Source: Levilactobacillus hammesii DSM 16381
GTDB lineage: Bacteria > Bacillota > Bacilli > Lactobacillales > Lactobacillaceae
Assembly: GCF_001434395.1 (NCBI RefSeq)
Contig: NZ_AZFS01000052.1
Location: forward strand, 1 to 46,262
Direction: 5' to 3'
DNA: 46,262 nucleotides
Made by a program: the position numbers and the translations under genes. Each line of letters opens with the position of its first letter. The stretch's first letter is position 1. Positions 26,529 through 37,246 of the stretch are shown here, piece after piece. Under the pieces are notes generated by a model. The model was given only the letters and a program-made list of their open reading frames with translations. It made no database searches and had not been told where the DNA came from.

Positions 26529-26664
26529 TTATTTCTAGAACTTCTCCGGATGTTCGGCATTATAATTATATTTTTTCAAAATAACTGGTTACCGTTCCAA
26601 CGGATGATCATTCACGCAAGCCACCATCGTAGAAGGCTCGCACTTCAAATCAGATTCGGTGTCC

Positions 26665-27687
26665 CTACGCATTATTCTGGGGTGGCATCGCCAAGCCCAA
26701 ATGTTCGTAACCCGCAGCCGTAACCACGCGCCCGCGCGCCGTTCGTTTCAAATACCCCCGTTGCAATAGATAGGGCTCATACATCGCCGCAACCGTTTCG
26801 GTCTCCTCACCGATGTTGGCCGCCAACGTGTTCAAGCCCACGGGACCGCCATCGTAATAATCGATCATCGTGCGTAACAGCTTGATATCGGTCGGATCGA
26901 GGCCCGCTGAGTCCACGCGTAACAGCGTCAATGCGTGATCCACGATCGCTCGGTCAATGGTCGAGTGATCCGGTGAAACCTCGGCAAAATCCCGAATCCG
27001 TTTCAACAACCGGTTGGCAATTCGTGGGGTCCCCCGCGACCGCAACGCCACCTCATGGGCGCCCTCGGTGGCAATCGTCGTGTTGAAAATGTCGGCCGAC
27101 CGTTCCACAATCTCCTGAAGATCCTGTGTCTGGTAATACGCCATGTGTTCCACGATGCCGAACCGATCACGCAGCGGTGCCGACAAGAGGCCGGCACGTG
27201 TCGTGGCCCCAATCAAGGTAAACGGTGGTAGTGGAAAGTGAACGGGATGTGCCGTGGGACCCTGTCCGACCACAATATCAATGTAAAAGTCTTCCATTGC
27301 GGAATAGAGCATTTCCTCAACAATCTTCGGCAGACGGTGAATTTCGTCAATGAACAGGATGTCCCCCGGTTGTAACTCGTTTAGGAGAGCCACCAAATCA
27401 CCGGGCTTCTCGATGGCCGGCCCACTCGTGGTCCGAATGTGCACCGCCATCTCGTTAGCAATCACCATCGCTAACGTCGTCTTACCCAGGCCCGGTGGCC
27501 CGTACAAGAGGACGTGGTCCAGTGACTCCTCACGCTGTTTGGCTGCCTGAATGTACACGTGCAATTCATGCTTGATGGGATCTTGCCCAATGTATTGCGC
27601 TAACGTCTGGGGACGCAGTGATTTTTCAATCGAGTCTTCGTTATCGTCCTCGGGTTCGGGCGATACGAGACGGTCGTCATCAGCCAT
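26665..27687 (-). CDS. ruvB: Holliday junction DNA helicase RuvB
   Basis: 340 residues, hexameric AAA+ motor that drives branch migration with RuvA. Walker [12 protein letters not shown] (about residues 61-71), Walker [10 protein letters not shown], sensor [18 protein letters not shown], and a C-terminal winged helix ending near [22 protein letters not shown] precedes ATG 27687; ruvA ends 50 bases upstream, so ruvAB is one unit. Confidence 0.98.
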   Translation of the reverse strand: MADDDRLVSPEPEDDNEDSIEKSLRPQTLAQYIGQDPIKHELHVYIQAAKQREESLDHVLLYGPPGLGKTTLAMVIANEMAVHIRTTSGPAIEKPGDLVALLNELQPGDILFIDEIHRLPKIVEEMLYSAMEDFYIDIVVGQGPTAHPVHFPLPPFTLIGATTRAGLLSAPLRDRFGIVEHMAYYQTQDLQEIVERSADIFNTTIATEGAHEVALRSRGTPRIANRLLKRIRDFAEVSPDHSTIDRAIVDHALTLLRVDSAGLDPTDIKLLRTMIDYYDGGPVGLNTLAANIGEETETVAAMYEPYLLQRGYLKRTARGRVVTAAGYEHLGLAMPPQNNA

Positions 27688-27737
27688 CGTTCAGCCTCCT
27701 TTCAGATCATTCCAGCTTCTTCGCTAGACGCTTCTTT

Positions 27738-28349
27738 TTACTTGGTTAATAATCGCAAGCCTTCACTCAGGTAATCATTCGTCGATTTTCCAGCAAATTG
27801 TTTGAGTTTCGGTGTGACCTTCTTCACGGCGGCTTCACGATAACCCAGGGCAGTCAACGCAGCCAATGCATCGTCTAGCTCTGGGTTGGTACCATCGGTT
27901 GTGGCCACTTCCGGTGTAAAGAGCGCACCATCATCAGCGGGCGCCAGGTCATCCAACTTGCCTTGTAGATCCAAGACAATCTGCCCCGCCGTCTTCTTAC
28001 CCACTCCGGGAAACTTGGTCAGGAAGCTCACATCGTTCGTGCGAATCGCCTGCATCAGCCCCTGGTGGTCGGGATTGGCTAGAATCGCTAAGGCACTCTT
28101 GGGACCAATTCCGTTCACATTAATTAATTTCAAAAATAATTGTTTCTCCGCAAAATCTAAAAACCCATAGAGGGTCTGCGCGCTGTCACTGACGGCTTGG
28201 TAGACGTAAATCGTCACAGCCTGCCCATCGGTGGTCACTTGATAACGATACGGATTGGCCGTGTTGACCAGATAACCCACACCGTTGACGTCAATCACCA
28301 CATGGTCAGGATACACCGCAGCAATGACCCCATGAAGGTATTCGTACAT
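27738..28349 (-). CDS. ruvA: Holliday junction DNA helicase RuvA
   Basis: 203 residues. Tetrameric junction-binding subunit: N-terminal OB fold (MYEYLHGVIAAVYPDHVVIDVNG, given in part), two helix-hairpin-helix motifs (LINVNGIGPKSALAIL and LTKFPGVGKKTAGQIVLDL), and a C-terminal RuvB-contact domain. I start at ATG 28349 after AAAGGAGAG; the 17-codon longer frame runs over the LexA box. Confidence 0.97.
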   Translation of the reverse strand: MYEYLHGVIAAVYPDHVVIDVNGVGYLVNTANPYRYQVTTDGQAVTIYVYQAVSDSAQTLYGFLDFAEKQLFLKLINVNGIGPKSALAILANPDHQGLMQAIRTNDVSFLTKFPGVGKKTAGQIVLDLQGKLDDLAPADDGALFTPEVATTDGTNPELDDALAALTALGYREAAVKKVTPKLKQFAGKSTNDYLSEGLRLLTK

Positions 28350-28368
28350 GACCAGTCTCTCCTTTAAG

Positions 28369-28396
28369 AAAACATATGTTTGCCTGTTAAATTGTA
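28369..28396 (-). promoter_or_regulatory. ruvAB promoter with LexA-like box
   Basis: On minus, an extended -10 TGGTACAAT (core 28391-28396) is followed by CAAACATATGTTTT (28369-28382), a near match to the LexA consensus (12 of 14) with the perfect palindrome AAACATATGTTT. The box overlaps the transcription start. The -35 is weak. Confidence 0.65.
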
Positions 28397-28446
28397 CCAT
28401 ATTCCCTACACGCCTGCAGCGAAATCAGTGAAAACTTGAAAAGATC

Positions 28447-30483
28447 CTATTCGCCCCAGTCATCGCCACTGTGATGCGGATCCTGAATCCGCTTGAACAG
28501 CTTTTCCAAGTCTTGATCCGTCAAATGAACCAAGACGGGCCGACCGTGGGGGCAATTGAATGGATTCTCCGCCGTTGCCAGCTTCTTCAACAGGGCTCTA
28601 GCCTGCTGATCGTCCAGGTGATGGTTGGCCTTGATGGCGCGTTTACAGCTCATCATGATGGCTGTCTTTTCCCGGAAAGCCGCCACGGAAATCTTGCCAT
28701 CCTTGAGCACCCAATCGACCATTTCCTTAATCGTATCGGTCTCCTGACCTGCCTTGAACCAAGTCGGATGTTCGTGCACGATGAAGCTGTTGGGCCCAAA
28801 TGATTCCAAATGAATGCCGACACTTCCCAGCGTCTCAATATGATTGCTCAACTCCAAGACGTCGGTCGTAGGGTAGTCCAAAACAATGGGCACTAGCAAC
28901 TTTTGCTCGTCATCGCTGACCTCACCAATGGCCTGACGATAAAATTCATAGTTCACCCGTTCCTGCGCCGCGTGTTGATCGATCAGATACAGCCCATCGT
29001 CGGCTTCCGCCAGCAGATAGGTACCGTGAACCTGACCCAAATAACGCAGTTCGGGGAATCGCTGCTGTGGCTGCGCCTGAGACAACTGCGTCGCTTGCGG
29101 CACTGTCTCTACCGATTGTGTGGCCATCTCAGGTTGCGTGGCGGCCGACTCGGCGGCCCCGCCCAGGGGTGCCGCCGGTTGTTCCGTCCGGTATTTTTCA
29201 TCAAACGCCTGCATGGCGGGGAGCTTGAAGTCCGTCCGTTGGTGCACGACGACTGGTTCGACGGGCACCTCTTCGGGCGTTTCCAGCGGTTGTGGCCCCG
29301 CTGCTGGCGCTGGTGTCGTTGCCGGCTTAGACGCTGCCGGTGCGGACCGCGTGGCACTGGGCTGACTGGCCATCGTTGTGCCCAACGTATTGGACCGGTC
29401 ATACTTGGCGGAAACGTCATTTAAGGCCATGGTCAGCTGATCGGTCGCTGGTTCCGATGTCTTTTGCTTCGGTAACTCGTTGTAGACATCCGGAATCAGA
29501 TTCTCCGTCGAGAGGCGTTTGAACACGGTCTCTTGAATCAGCTGCGTCAGCTCCGGTTCCTGACTGATCCGAACTTCCTGCTTGGTCGGATGCACGTTCA
29601 CATCGACCAGCAGTGGGTCCATCTTAATGTCCAATACGGCCAGCGGATAGCGACCAACCATCAGCTTCGAGCCATAACCGGCGATCAACGCCTTGCTCAG
29701 CTGAAAGTTGTGGATATAACGGCCGTTCAGTAACAGTGAAATATACTGTCGACTGGCCCGCGTCAGCTCTGGTAGGCTCACGAATCCGGTCACCTTAAAG
29801 TCCGGATTCGATCCGTTGATGGCAACCATCTTCCGGGCACTCTGAACACCGTAGATTCCGGCAATCACCTGTTGGAGATCGCCACGTCCCGCCGTTCGAG
29901 TCAGCTCACGGCCGTTGTGCACCAGCGAGAAGGCGACGTCCGGATAACTCAGCGCTAATCGGTTCACGATATCCGTAATCCGTGCCAGCTCGGTAGCGGG
30001 TGACTTCAGGTATTTCAACCGTGCCGGCACGTTGCCAAAGAGATCCTTAACCGTCACCGTGGTGCCCTTTCGAGCGGCCGCGGCGGTATGTTCCTTAATG
30101 ATGCCACCCACGTTATGAATCAACGTGCCGACACCCCCGGTCGAGGTGGTCAGGGTCACATCAGCCACGGAGGCAATACTAGGCAGCGCCTCACCCCGGA
30201 ACCCCAAAGACTTGATCCGAAAGAGGTCCTTGCGATCCGTAATTTTGCTGGTCGCATGGCGTTTAAAGGCCATTTCGGTATCCTCATCGGCAATCCCATC
30301 CCCATCGTCAACGACGGAGATGCGTTGCAGACCGGCCTCCTCCACGGTAATGTCGATCTGCTTACTATTCGCATCAACGGCATTTTCGACCAATTCCTTG
30401 ACCACGGATGCGGGCCGTTCGACCACTTCACCCGCAGCAATTTGGTCGGCCAATACCGACGCTAGTTCATGAATTTTTGGCAT
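28447..30483 (-). CDS. mutL: DNA mismatch repair protein MutL
   Basis: 678 residues. GHKL ATPase N-terminus: [33 protein letters not shown] low-complexity Pro/Ala/Thr linker (about residues 360-470) precedes the C-terminal domain. That domain has [12 protein letters not shown], which fits the endonuclease motif DQHA(x)2E(x)4E, and CPHGRPV. This MutL should therefore nick the new strand, as expected for bacteria without MutH. It follows mutS by 32 bases. Confidence 0.97.
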   Translation of the reverse strand: MPKIHELASVLADQIAAGEVVERPASVVKELVENAVDANSKQIDITVEEAGLQRISVVDDGDGIADEDTEMAFKRHATSKITDRKDLFRIKSLGFRGEALPSIASVADVTLTTSTGGVGTLIHNVGGIIKEHTAAAARKGTTVTVKDLFGNVPARLKYLKSPATELARITDIVNRLALSYPDVAFSLVHNGRELTRTAGRGDLQQVIAGIYGVQSARKMVAINGSNPDFKVTGFVSLPELTRASRQYISLLLNGRYIHNFQLSKALIAGYGSKLMVGRYPLAVLDIKMDPLLVDVNVHPTKQEVRISQEPELTQLIQETVFKRLSTENLIPDVYNELPKQKTSEPATDQLTMALNDVSAKYDRSNTLGTTMASQPSATRSAPAASKPATTPAPAAGPQPLETPEEVPVEPVVVHQRTDFKLPAMQAFDEKYRTEQPAAPLGGAAESAATQPEMATQSVETVPQATQLSQAQPQQRFPELRYLGQVHGTYLLAEADDGLYLIDQHAAQERVNYEFYRQAIGEVSDDEQKLLVPIVLDYPTTDVLELSNHIETLGSVGIHLESFGPNSFIVHEHPTWFKAGQETDTIKEMVDWVLKDGKISVAAFREKTAIMMSCKRAIKANHHLDDQQARALLKKLATAENPFNCPHGRPVLVHLTDQDLEKLFKRIQDPHHSGDDWGE

Positions 30484-30515
30484 GTACGACCCTTCCTCTC
30501 TGCTGTATGACGCGA

Positions 30516-33188
30516 TTACTTAGACAACTTTTGCTGCCACTTGTAGACCTGACTCATCACATCCATTGGGGTCATCCCCATCAGGTTCAACTGGCTTAAC
30601 TGTTCGATCACCTTCGCCTGGGCGGGATTCATCTCCGGCTCCTCGCTAAACAGGGACAACTGTTGATCCGTATCCGTCGGTGTAACTGCGGCCTTAGTCG
30701 ACGTATCCGGTAAGGCTGCTGGCTCTGGTGTCGTCTCCTGTGAATCAGCGGCCGGTTGTTCGGTCGGCTGTGTTGATGCCGTCTGACTCGGTACCGCCAC
30801 AACGGGTTTGGCTGCAGCCTCATCTTCCAGATCGGTTAAAATGACTTCTGCGCGCTTCAACAGCGGTGTCGGCATTCCCGCCAACTTGGCCACGTGAATC
30901 CCGTAGGACTTGTCGGCCGGTCCCGGTTGCATCTGATGCAAGAAGACCAGATCGCCGTCCTGCTCCACCGCGCCAACGTGCACGTTTCGCAATTCCTTTA
31001 AGGAATCCTCAAGCGCCGTCAACTCATGATAGTGAGTCGAGAACAGCGTCTTTGCGTGCACCTGATCGTGAACGAACTCAATGATTGCCTGGGCCAGCGC
31101 CATCCCATCGTACGTCGCCGTTCCCCGGCCAATTTCATCAAATAAAATCAGACTGTTCGCGGTCGCGTGACTTAGCGCCCGATTGGCCTCCTGCATTTCA
31201 ACCATGAAGGTACTCTGACCGGAAATCAGGTCATCGGCCGCCCCAATCCGGGTGAAAATCTGGTCAAAGACGGGCATCTGTGCAGACTCTGCTGGCACAA
31301 AACAACCCATCTGCGCCATGATCACGGTCAGTGCCAGTTGCCGCATGTAAGTACTCTTCCCGGACATGTTGGGTCCCGTAATCAGAAGAATATTCGTCTG
31401 CTCATCCATGGAAACGTCGTTGGGCACGTAGGTTTGCCGACCCAACACCTTTTCCACAACCGGATGCCGCCCTTGCTTGATTTCCAAATCATGACCGGCA
31501 ATCAAGGTTGGCTTGACGAAGTGATAGTCCTCACTGACAACGGCAAAACTTTGCAAAACATCCAGACTGGCAATAATCGCCGCTAGCTTTTGTAACCGTG
31601 TAATGGCCTTCTTGACCTGTTCTCGCAGATCAACGAATAGCTTGTATTCGAGTGCGGTCGACTTCTCCTCGGCTTCAAGAATTAACCGTTCCTTTTCCTT
31701 GAGCTCGGGCGTTGAGAACCGTTCGGCATTGGCCAACGTTTGCTTGCGTTCATAGCGATCGGCTGGTAATTTGTTCAAGTTAACCTTGGTAACCTCGATG
31801 TAGTAGCCAAAAACGTGATTATACCCAATCTTCAGGTTATTAATTCCCGTCACTTCACGCTCGTGTGCTTCCATCTCGGCGAGCCATTGTTTCCCGTTGC
31901 GCATCGCGTCGCGGTATTCATCGAGTTGATCGCTGTAGCCATCACGAATCACGCCGCCATCCGTGACGGACAGTGGGGGTTCAGGAACGATGGCATCGGC
32001 AATGGCCTCCGCAACGTCTTCCACGGGATCAAGATGCTTTAAGGTCTCATCGAAAACCGGTTCACCGAGATCGCCAAGCGTATGCGCAATCTGGGGCACC
32101 TGCTCCAGTGAGGTTTGCAGTTGGATCAGGTCGCGCCCGTTAACACTGCCAAAGGCGACCCGACCGGCTAGGCGTTCCAGGTCATAGACTTTAACCAATT
32201 CGGCTTGCAGGTTACTGCGTTCAAAGTAGTGGTCGAGTAACACCCCCACCTTTGCCTGCCGGGCCTCGATTTGTGCACGATCAATCAGTGGCCGGTCCAA
32301 CCATTGTTTGAGTAAACGCCCACCCATGGCCGTCTTGGTCTCATCCAATAGCCATAGCAGCGTGCCCGATTTCTTTTTAGTTCGTAAATTTTGTGTGATT
32401 TCAAGATTGGATTGTGACGAATGGTCCATCTTCAAAAATGCGGTGGGTTGGTAAGCCACGGCTCGTTGCAAATGCGCTAGGCTACGCTTCTGTGTCACCG
32501 TCACGTAGGTCACCAACACCCCAACCACCTGCGTTAACCGGTCGCTGGTCAGGTCTTGTTCCACGTAACTCAACTCTGAACTGGCCTGAATATCGGCCTG
32601 CGTTGAGATCATCATGCCCAGTTGTTTGATCCGGTCCTGCAAGTCTTGGGCCACCGTGGTGTCCACCACGACCTCTTTGGTTTGCAAGCTCATGAGTTCG
32701 TTAATCACCGTATCGGTCGTACTCAGTTCGGCGGCCTTAAGTTCCCCCGTCGACAGGTCGGTATAGGCCAAGCCGTAGTGCGCATCATCGGTCTGAGTCA
32801 GCGCCGTTAGGTAGTTGTTGCGCTTGGCCCCAGCGGCCCCGGTATCCGTTTGCGTCCCAGGCGTCACGAGCTGAATCACTTCTCGCTTAACCATCCCTTT
32901 GGCCAGCTTAGGATCTTCCATCTGTTCACAAATGGCGACCTTATAGCCCTGATCGACCAGAATATCAATATAATTCTGAACGGCCTTATGAGGCACCCCA
33001 CACATTGGGATGGGATTCTTGGCACTGTGACTCCGCGTGGTTAACGTGAGTTCCAACAATTGGGACCCCTTCACAGCGTCCTCATTGAACATTTCATAAA
33101 AATCGCCCAGTCTGTAGAACAGAAAGGCATCGGGATACTGATCTTTAATCTTTTGGTATTGGGCCATCATGGGCGTCGTTTTCGTCAT
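30516..33188 (-). CDS. mutS: DNA mismatch repair protein MutS
   Basis: 890 residues. The mismatch-reading Phe-x-Glu is in GDFYEMF near residue 30; Walker A is [11 protein letters not shown] (about 606); [12 protein letters not shown] and STHYHEL follow. A Pro/Thr/Gln-rich linker (about residues 795-840) precedes a C-terminal segment with QLSLF, a likely beta-clamp-binding peptide. It is second in ymdB-mutS-mutL. Confidence 0.98.
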   Translation of the reverse strand: MTKTTPMMAQYQKIKDQYPDAFLFYRLGDFYEMFNEDAVKGSQLLELTLTTRSHSAKNPIPMCGVPHKAVQNYIDILVDQGYKVAICEQMEDPKLAKGMVKREVIQLVTPGTQTDTGAAGAKRNNYLTALTQTDDAHYGLAYTDLSTGELKAAELSTTDTVINELMSLQTKEVVVDTTVAQDLQDRIKQLGMMISTQADIQASSELSYVEQDLTSDRLTQVVGVLVTYVTVTQKRSLAHLQRAVAYQPTAFLKMDHSSQSNLEITQNLRTKKKSGTLLWLLDETKTAMGGRLLKQWLDRPLIDRAQIEARQAKVGVLLDHYFERSNLQAELVKVYDLERLAGRVAFGSVNGRDLIQLQTSLEQVPQIAHTLGDLGEPVFDETLKHLDPVEDVAEAIADAIVPEPPLSVTDGGVIRDGYSDQLDEYRDAMRNGKQWLAEMEAHEREVTGINNLKIGYNHVFGYYIEVTKVNLNKLPADRYERKQTLANAERFSTPELKEKERLILEAEEKSTALEYKLFVDLREQVKKAITRLQKLAAIIASLDVLQSFAVVSEDYHFVKPTLIAGHDLEIKQGRHPVVEKVLGRQTYVPNDVSMDEQTNILLITGPNMSGKSTYMRQLALTVIMAQMGCFVPAESAQMPVFDQIFTRIGAADDLISGQSTFMVEMQEANRALSHATANSLILFDEIGRGTATYDGMALAQAIIEFVHDQVHAKTLFSTHYHELTALEDSLKELRNVHVGAVEQDGDLVFLHQMQPGPADKSYGIHVAKLAGMPTPLLKRAEVILTDLEDEAAAKPVVAVPSQTASTQPTEQPAADSQETTPEPAALPDTSTKAAVTPTDTDQQLSLFSEEPEMNPAQAKVIEQLSQLNLMGMTPMDVMSQVYKWQQKLSK

Positions 33189-33222
33189 GGAAATTGGTTC
33201 ATCCTTTCACTTCACTAAAAAA

Positions 33223-34017
33223 TTAACTTTGATAAGGGTGTTGCGGGCTGATCAGGATCGGATGAATCCGCGTGGCATGACCGTTCTTATCATTCAAGTC
33301 GATCACACAACCGGATAGTAATCCCGCGCCCTTTTCTTGCACAGTGTAACGGGTCGGTCGTTGATTTTCAAAGCGTTCAATCACGCTGTCGGCCTGCATC
33401 CCCAGGACACTGTCGGCTGGACCGGTCATCCCGGCTTCCGTCATGAAAGCCGTCCCGTGCTTGAGGACCTGCGCATCACTAGTCTGAACGTGCGTGTGCG
33501 TCCCCACCACTGCGGACAACTGTCCGTCGTAACGCATGGCAAAGGCCCGTTTCTCACTGGTCGTTTCGGCATGGAAGTCAACGAAAACAAAGTCGGTATC
33601 CAATTCTGGCAGCAGATCCTTCATCATCGCAAAGGGATCATCCATGGGGTTCATGAAGACCCGGCCCTGCATGTTAACGACGGCCAAGACCTGTTGGTTC
33701 ACTTTGACTTTCGTCCAGCCCTGTCCCGGTGTATCGCCGGGGAAGTTAGCCGGCCGGACCAAGCGGTTGGCACCACCAATAAAATCATACAGTTCGGCGT
33801 TGTCCCAGGTATGGTTCCCCATGGTTACCACGTCCGCACCGTCTTTTAACAATTGCTTATAGATATTTTGGCTAATGCCCCGACCAACGGGGGTTGAATT
33901 TTCCCCGTTGACGATGGTGACTTGTGGCTTCAGATCTCGCTTAAGCTGTGGCAGGTACTCGTGAATCATGTCCACACCAATATTTCCAACAACATCACCA
34001 ACAAAAAGAATACGCAT
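33223..34017 (-). CDS. YmdB-type metallophosphoesterase (TIGR00282)
   Basis: 264 residues. It starts MRILFVGDVVGNIGVDM, with metal ligands in VNGENSTP, MGNHTWDN, VDFHAETTSEK and GTHTHVQTSD. YmdB of Bacillus is a phosphodiesterase acting on cAMP-type substrates and is needed for biofilm and sporulation decisions; the substrate here is not known. I start at ATG 34017 after AGGGGA; a longer frame adds 16 residues with no ribosome site. It is 34 bases before mutS. Confidence 0.93.
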   Translation of the reverse strand: MRILFVGDVVGNIGVDMIHEYLPQLKRDLKPQVTIVNGENSTPVGRGISQNIYKQLLKDGADVVTMGNHTWDNAELYDFIGGANRLVRPANFPGDTPGQGWTKVKVNQQVLAVVNMQGRVFMNPMDDPFAMMKDLLPELDTDFVFVDFHAETTSEKRAFAMRYDGQLSAVVGTHTHVQTSDAQVLKHGTAFMTEAGMTGPADSVLGMQADSVIERFENQRPTRYTVQEKGAGLLSGCVIDLNDKNGHATRIHPILISPQHPYQS

Positions 34018-34184
34018 CTTCGTTCCCCTATCTGTGACCCCACGTGGGTCCTCATTGACCGGCATTGCCGATTATTTTAATGATTGCACACCGTCATTCG
34101 GCTATCGTCGCCGGATGACCGCAATCTCACTAATTCTGTCAATTACATACGGTCTATTTTACCATGGATTCAACCCGAATGACG

Positions 34185-34215
34185 TAAAAAAGCTAGGACC
34201 AAATTGGCCTAGCTT
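34185..34215 (-). terminator. rny terminator
   Basis: On minus, AAGCTAGG / CCTAGCTT (8 bp) with a 10-base loop, then TTTTTT, directly after the rny stop. Confidence 0.85.
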
Positions 34216-34222
34216 CTCTGAC

Positions 34223-35782
34223 TTATTTCGCATATTCAACTGACCGGACTTCCCGGATGACGGAAACTTTGACGTGACCTGGATAATCCAAGTCGCCCTC
34301 AATCTGCTTCTTAATGTCTCGTGCCAAGACAACGGCATCTGTATCGGAAATCTTCTCTGGCCGCACGATGACTCTCACTTCACGTCCTGCTTGGATAGCG
34401 AAACTGTGGTCAACCCCATCAAAGGCGTTGGCAATCGTTTCTAACTTGTCTAAGCGGTGGATGTAACTTTCAAGAGAATCAGAGCGTGCGCCTGGACGGG
34501 TTGCTGAAATCAGATCAGCAGTCCCTACCAGTTCCGCAATCACAGACTGCGGAGCCGTTTCATCCGCTTGAGCGGCAATAGCATTGGCAACCACGGCACT
34601 CTCACGATATTTCTTCGCGAGTTCCGTTCCTGTTGCAATATAGGAGCTATCGTCCTCATGTTCAGCGGCACGGCCAATATCATGTAATAATCCTGCACGT
34701 TTTGCTAACGTAACATCCTCACCGAGTTCAGCGGCTAAGACCCCAGTGATCTTGGCAACCTCAATTGAATGGGCTAACGCGTTTTGCCCATGAGAAATTC
34801 GGAAATTCAAGCGGCCGACCAACTTAACTAATTCGGGATGCATGGAATGAATCCCGAGGTCGAAGGTCGTTTGCTCGCCAAGCTCCCGGACATGCTCGTC
34901 CAGTTCTTTCTTGGCTTTAGCCACCATTTCCTCAATCCGTGCCGGATGAATCCGACCGTCTTGAATCAACTTCTCTAAGGCAATCTTCGCAACTTCTCGC
35001 CGTAAGGGGTCGAAGCCGCTTAAGACGACAGCTTCCGGTGTATCATCGATAATTAAATCAATACCGGTCAACGTTTCCAGCGTCCGAATATTCCGGCCTT
35101 CACGACCAATAATTCGACCCTTCATGTCGTCATTTGGTAACGTCACCACAGAGATTGTGGTTTCCGTCACCATGTCGGCGGCACTGCGCTGAATCGCTGA
35201 CACAATCAGGTCTTTGGCATTAGCCTCGGCCGTCTTGCGTGCTGACTCTTCGCTTTCCTTGATCATCTTTGCCCGTTCGCCTGCCAGAGCCGTCTTGGCC
35301 TCTGAAATAATCAGGTCCCGTGCATCGTCCTGGGATAAGGCGGCTACAGCTTCCACTGCATCCTGCCGTTTTTCAATCAGTGAGTCTGCTTGTTGCTGCT
35401 TCTTGGCTAGATTCTGTTCTTCACCACTAAGCTTCTTGTCCCGGCGGTTCAACGAATTTTCCCGTTTTTCCAGAGAGTTGTCTTTCCGGTCTAACGTTTC
35501 TTCCCGTTGAATCAAGCGATCTTCTTGCTTCTGAACTTCGGCACGTCGTTCTTTCAGCTCCTGTTCAACTTCCGCACGGTACTTATGACTGTCCTCTTTC
35601 GCCTCTAAAAGCGCTTCTTTAGTAGCAGTCTCAGCTTGTTTTTTGGCTTCGGCAAGCACACCTTCAGCAGTGTACTTTGCAGCATCTAGCTTCCGTTCGT
35701 GGACCGATTTACGATAATAATAACCGCCCACGACACCAACAACGATAGCGATGATTGCGAGGATTATAATTGGAACAACCAT
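34223..35782 (-). CDS. rny: Ribonuclease Y
   Basis: 519 residues. Membrane-anchored endoribonuclease that starts mRNA decay in Firmicutes. N-terminal membrane segment (about residues 2-22), long coiled coil rich in K/E/R (about 30-190), KH domain ([22 protein letters not shown], given in part) and HD domain with [19 protein letters not shown] precedes ATG 35782. The 220 bases upstream to the recA terminator show no confident promoter. Confidence 0.97.
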   Translation of the reverse strand: MVVPIIILAIIAIVVGVVGGYYYRKSVHERKLDAAKYTAEGVLAEAKKQAETATKEALLEAKEDSHKYRAEVEQELKERRAEVQKQEDRLIQREETLDRKDNSLEKRENSLNRRDKKLSGEEQNLAKKQQQADSLIEKRQDAVEAVAALSQDDARDLIISEAKTALAGERAKMIKESEESARKTAEANAKDLIVSAIQRSAADMVTETTISVVTLPNDDMKGRIIGREGRNIRTLETLTGIDLIIDDTPEAVVLSGFDPLRREVAKIALEKLIQDGRIHPARIEEMVAKAKKELDEHVRELGEQTTFDLGIHSMHPELVKLVGRLNFRISHGQNALAHSIEVAKITGVLAAELGEDVTLAKRAGLLHDIGRAAEHEDDSSYIATGTELAKKYRESAVVANAIAAQADETAPQSVIAELVGTADLISATRPGARSDSLESYIHRLDKLETIANAFDGVDHSFAIQAGREVRVIVRPEKISDTDAVVLARDIKKQIEGDLDYPGHVKVSVIREVRSVEYAK

Positions 35783-36002
35783 GATTCCACCTCCGCATCA
35801 TCAAAAATGACTAATTTAAAATCAGACTTTTCAAGATGTTGATATGATAACTGACGCAACTTCAATTTTAATGGTTGCCATCAACGCTGTCAACTAAACT
35901 CCTCGGAAACTGGCGTCAATTTCAGCCCCACCGATTACCCGACCTGTAAATTGCCCGATAGCGCATTCAAATTAGCCATTTAAGTCCCCAATTGGTCCAA
36001 TG

Positions 36003-36031
36003 AAAAAGGCTTGAAGTCAGCACTTCAAGCC
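36003..36031 (-). terminator. recA terminator
   Basis: On minus, GGCTTGAAG / CTTCAAGCC (9-bp perfect stem, 36008-36016 and 36023-36031) is followed by TTTTT. Confidence 0.9.
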
Positions 36032-36037
36032 TCGTCC

Positions 36038-37156
36038 TTACTTGCCTTGCGGCTTGTTCGGAATTAATTCACTTTGTTGGTTGGTTGTTTTCTTGTTGTC
36101 CTTCTTGGACTTCGCGTCGTCCTTAGTGGCGTCATCTTTCTTCGGTGCTGGTGCTTCATCACCGTCAACATTAACACCATAGGCCGTCCGAACCCGAGTG
36201 TTTACCTCAGCCATCATGTCCGGATGATCAGCCAGGTACTGCTTAGCATTTTCACGACCTTGACCGATTCGGTCTTCACCGTAAGAATACCAAGACCCAC
36301 TCTTATCAACGATATCTTTTTCAACCGCCATGTCTAAGAGTTCACCGGTCTGAGAAATCCCTTGACCATACATGATATCGACTTCGGCCCGCTTGAATGG
36401 TGAGGCCACCTTGTTCTTGACCACTTTGATCCGCGTACGGTTCCCGATGACATCGGTCCCGTCCTTAATCTGTTCAGCCCGGCGAACTTCCAACCGAACC
36501 GTGGCGTAGAACTTCAAAGCCCGACCACCAGGCGTGGTTTCGGGGTTACCAAACATAACCCCAACTTTTTCCCGAATTTGGTTAATAAACAGGGCAATGG
36601 TCTTGGTTTTATTAATGGAACCTGAAAGCTTCCGCAAGGCTTGTGACATCATCCGTGCCTGTAACCCCACGTGAGCGTCACCCATTTCACCTTCGATTTC
36701 AGCTCGAGGAACCAATGCTGCAACGGAATCCACGACGACAATGTCAACGGCACCACTAGAGATCAGTGCATCGGCAATTTCTAGACCTTGTTCCCCAGTA
36801 TCTGGTTGGGACAAGAGCAAGCTGTCGATGTCGACCCCTAATGCTGTGGCATAGGCAGGATCTAAGGCGTTTTCAGCATCAATATAGGCTGCTGTACCAC
36901 CGCGCTTTTGCACTTCGGCAACCGCGTGTAGAGCAACCGTGGTCTTCCCTGAAGATTCAGGACCGTAGATTTCTACGATTCGTCCACGTGGATAACCACC
37001 GACCCCTAAAGCCACATCAAGGGCTAACGAGCCAGAAGGCACGGTCTCCACCTGCATATTAGTATTGTCACCTAACCGCATAATGGAGCCCTTACCAAAG
37101 TCTTTTTCAATTTTCTTCAGCGCTTTATCTAGCGCCGCTTGTCGTTCGTCAGCCAT
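36038..37156 (-). CDS. recA: RecA recombinase
   Basis: 372 residues. Strand exchange and LexA co-protease. Walker [10 protein letters not shown] (about 65-73), [16 protein letters not shown], and [25 protein letters not shown] (given in part; loop L2). The C-terminal 40 residues are charged and low-complexity ([18 protein letters not shown]). I prefer ATG 37156, 6 bases after GGAGG, over the TTG one codon upstream. A LexA box lies upstream. Confidence 0.98.
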   Translation of the reverse strand: MADERQAALDKALKKIEKDFGKGSIMRLGDNTNMQVETVPSGSLALDVALGVGGYPRGRIVEIYGPESSGKTTVALHAVAEVQKRGGTAAYIDAENALDPAYATALGVDIDSLLLSQPDTGEQGLEIADALISSGAVDIVVVDSVAALVPRAEIEGEMGDAHVGLQARMMSQALRKLSGSINKTKTIALFINQIREKVGVMFGNPETTPGGRALKFYATVRLEVRRAEQIKDGTDVIGNRTRIKVVKNKVASPFKRAEVDIMYGQGISQTGELLDMAVEKDIVDKSGSWYSYGEDRIGQGRENAKQYLADHPDMMAEVNTRVRTAYGVNVDGDEAPAPKKDDATKDDAKSKKDNKKTTNQQSELIPNKPQGK

Positions 37157-37192
37157 CAAAATCCTCCTTAGGTGCGTTACATTTCAAGTAAC

Positions 37193-37242
37193 ACTATACC
37201 GATTTGTTGGGAAAAAAGCAAGCAAAAAGAGAACAAAAGTTC
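37193..37242 (-). promoter_or_regulatory. recA promoter and upstream LexA box
   Basis: On minus, -35 TTGCTT (37216-37221), 17 bases, -10 TATAGT (37193-37198). GAACTTTTGTTC (37231-37242), fitting GAAC-N4-GTTC, lies 9 bases upstream of the -35 and a few bases after the cinA stop. Confidence 0.7.
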
Positions 37243-37246
37243 CCCT

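Noticed and set aside
28903..29424. 173-residue plus-strand ORF rich in Arg/Leu over mutL
   Set aside because: Shadow of the low-complexity MutL linker.
34138..34143. TTGACA on minus upstream of ymdB
   Set aside because: No acceptable -10 at 16-18 bases; not reported as a promoter.
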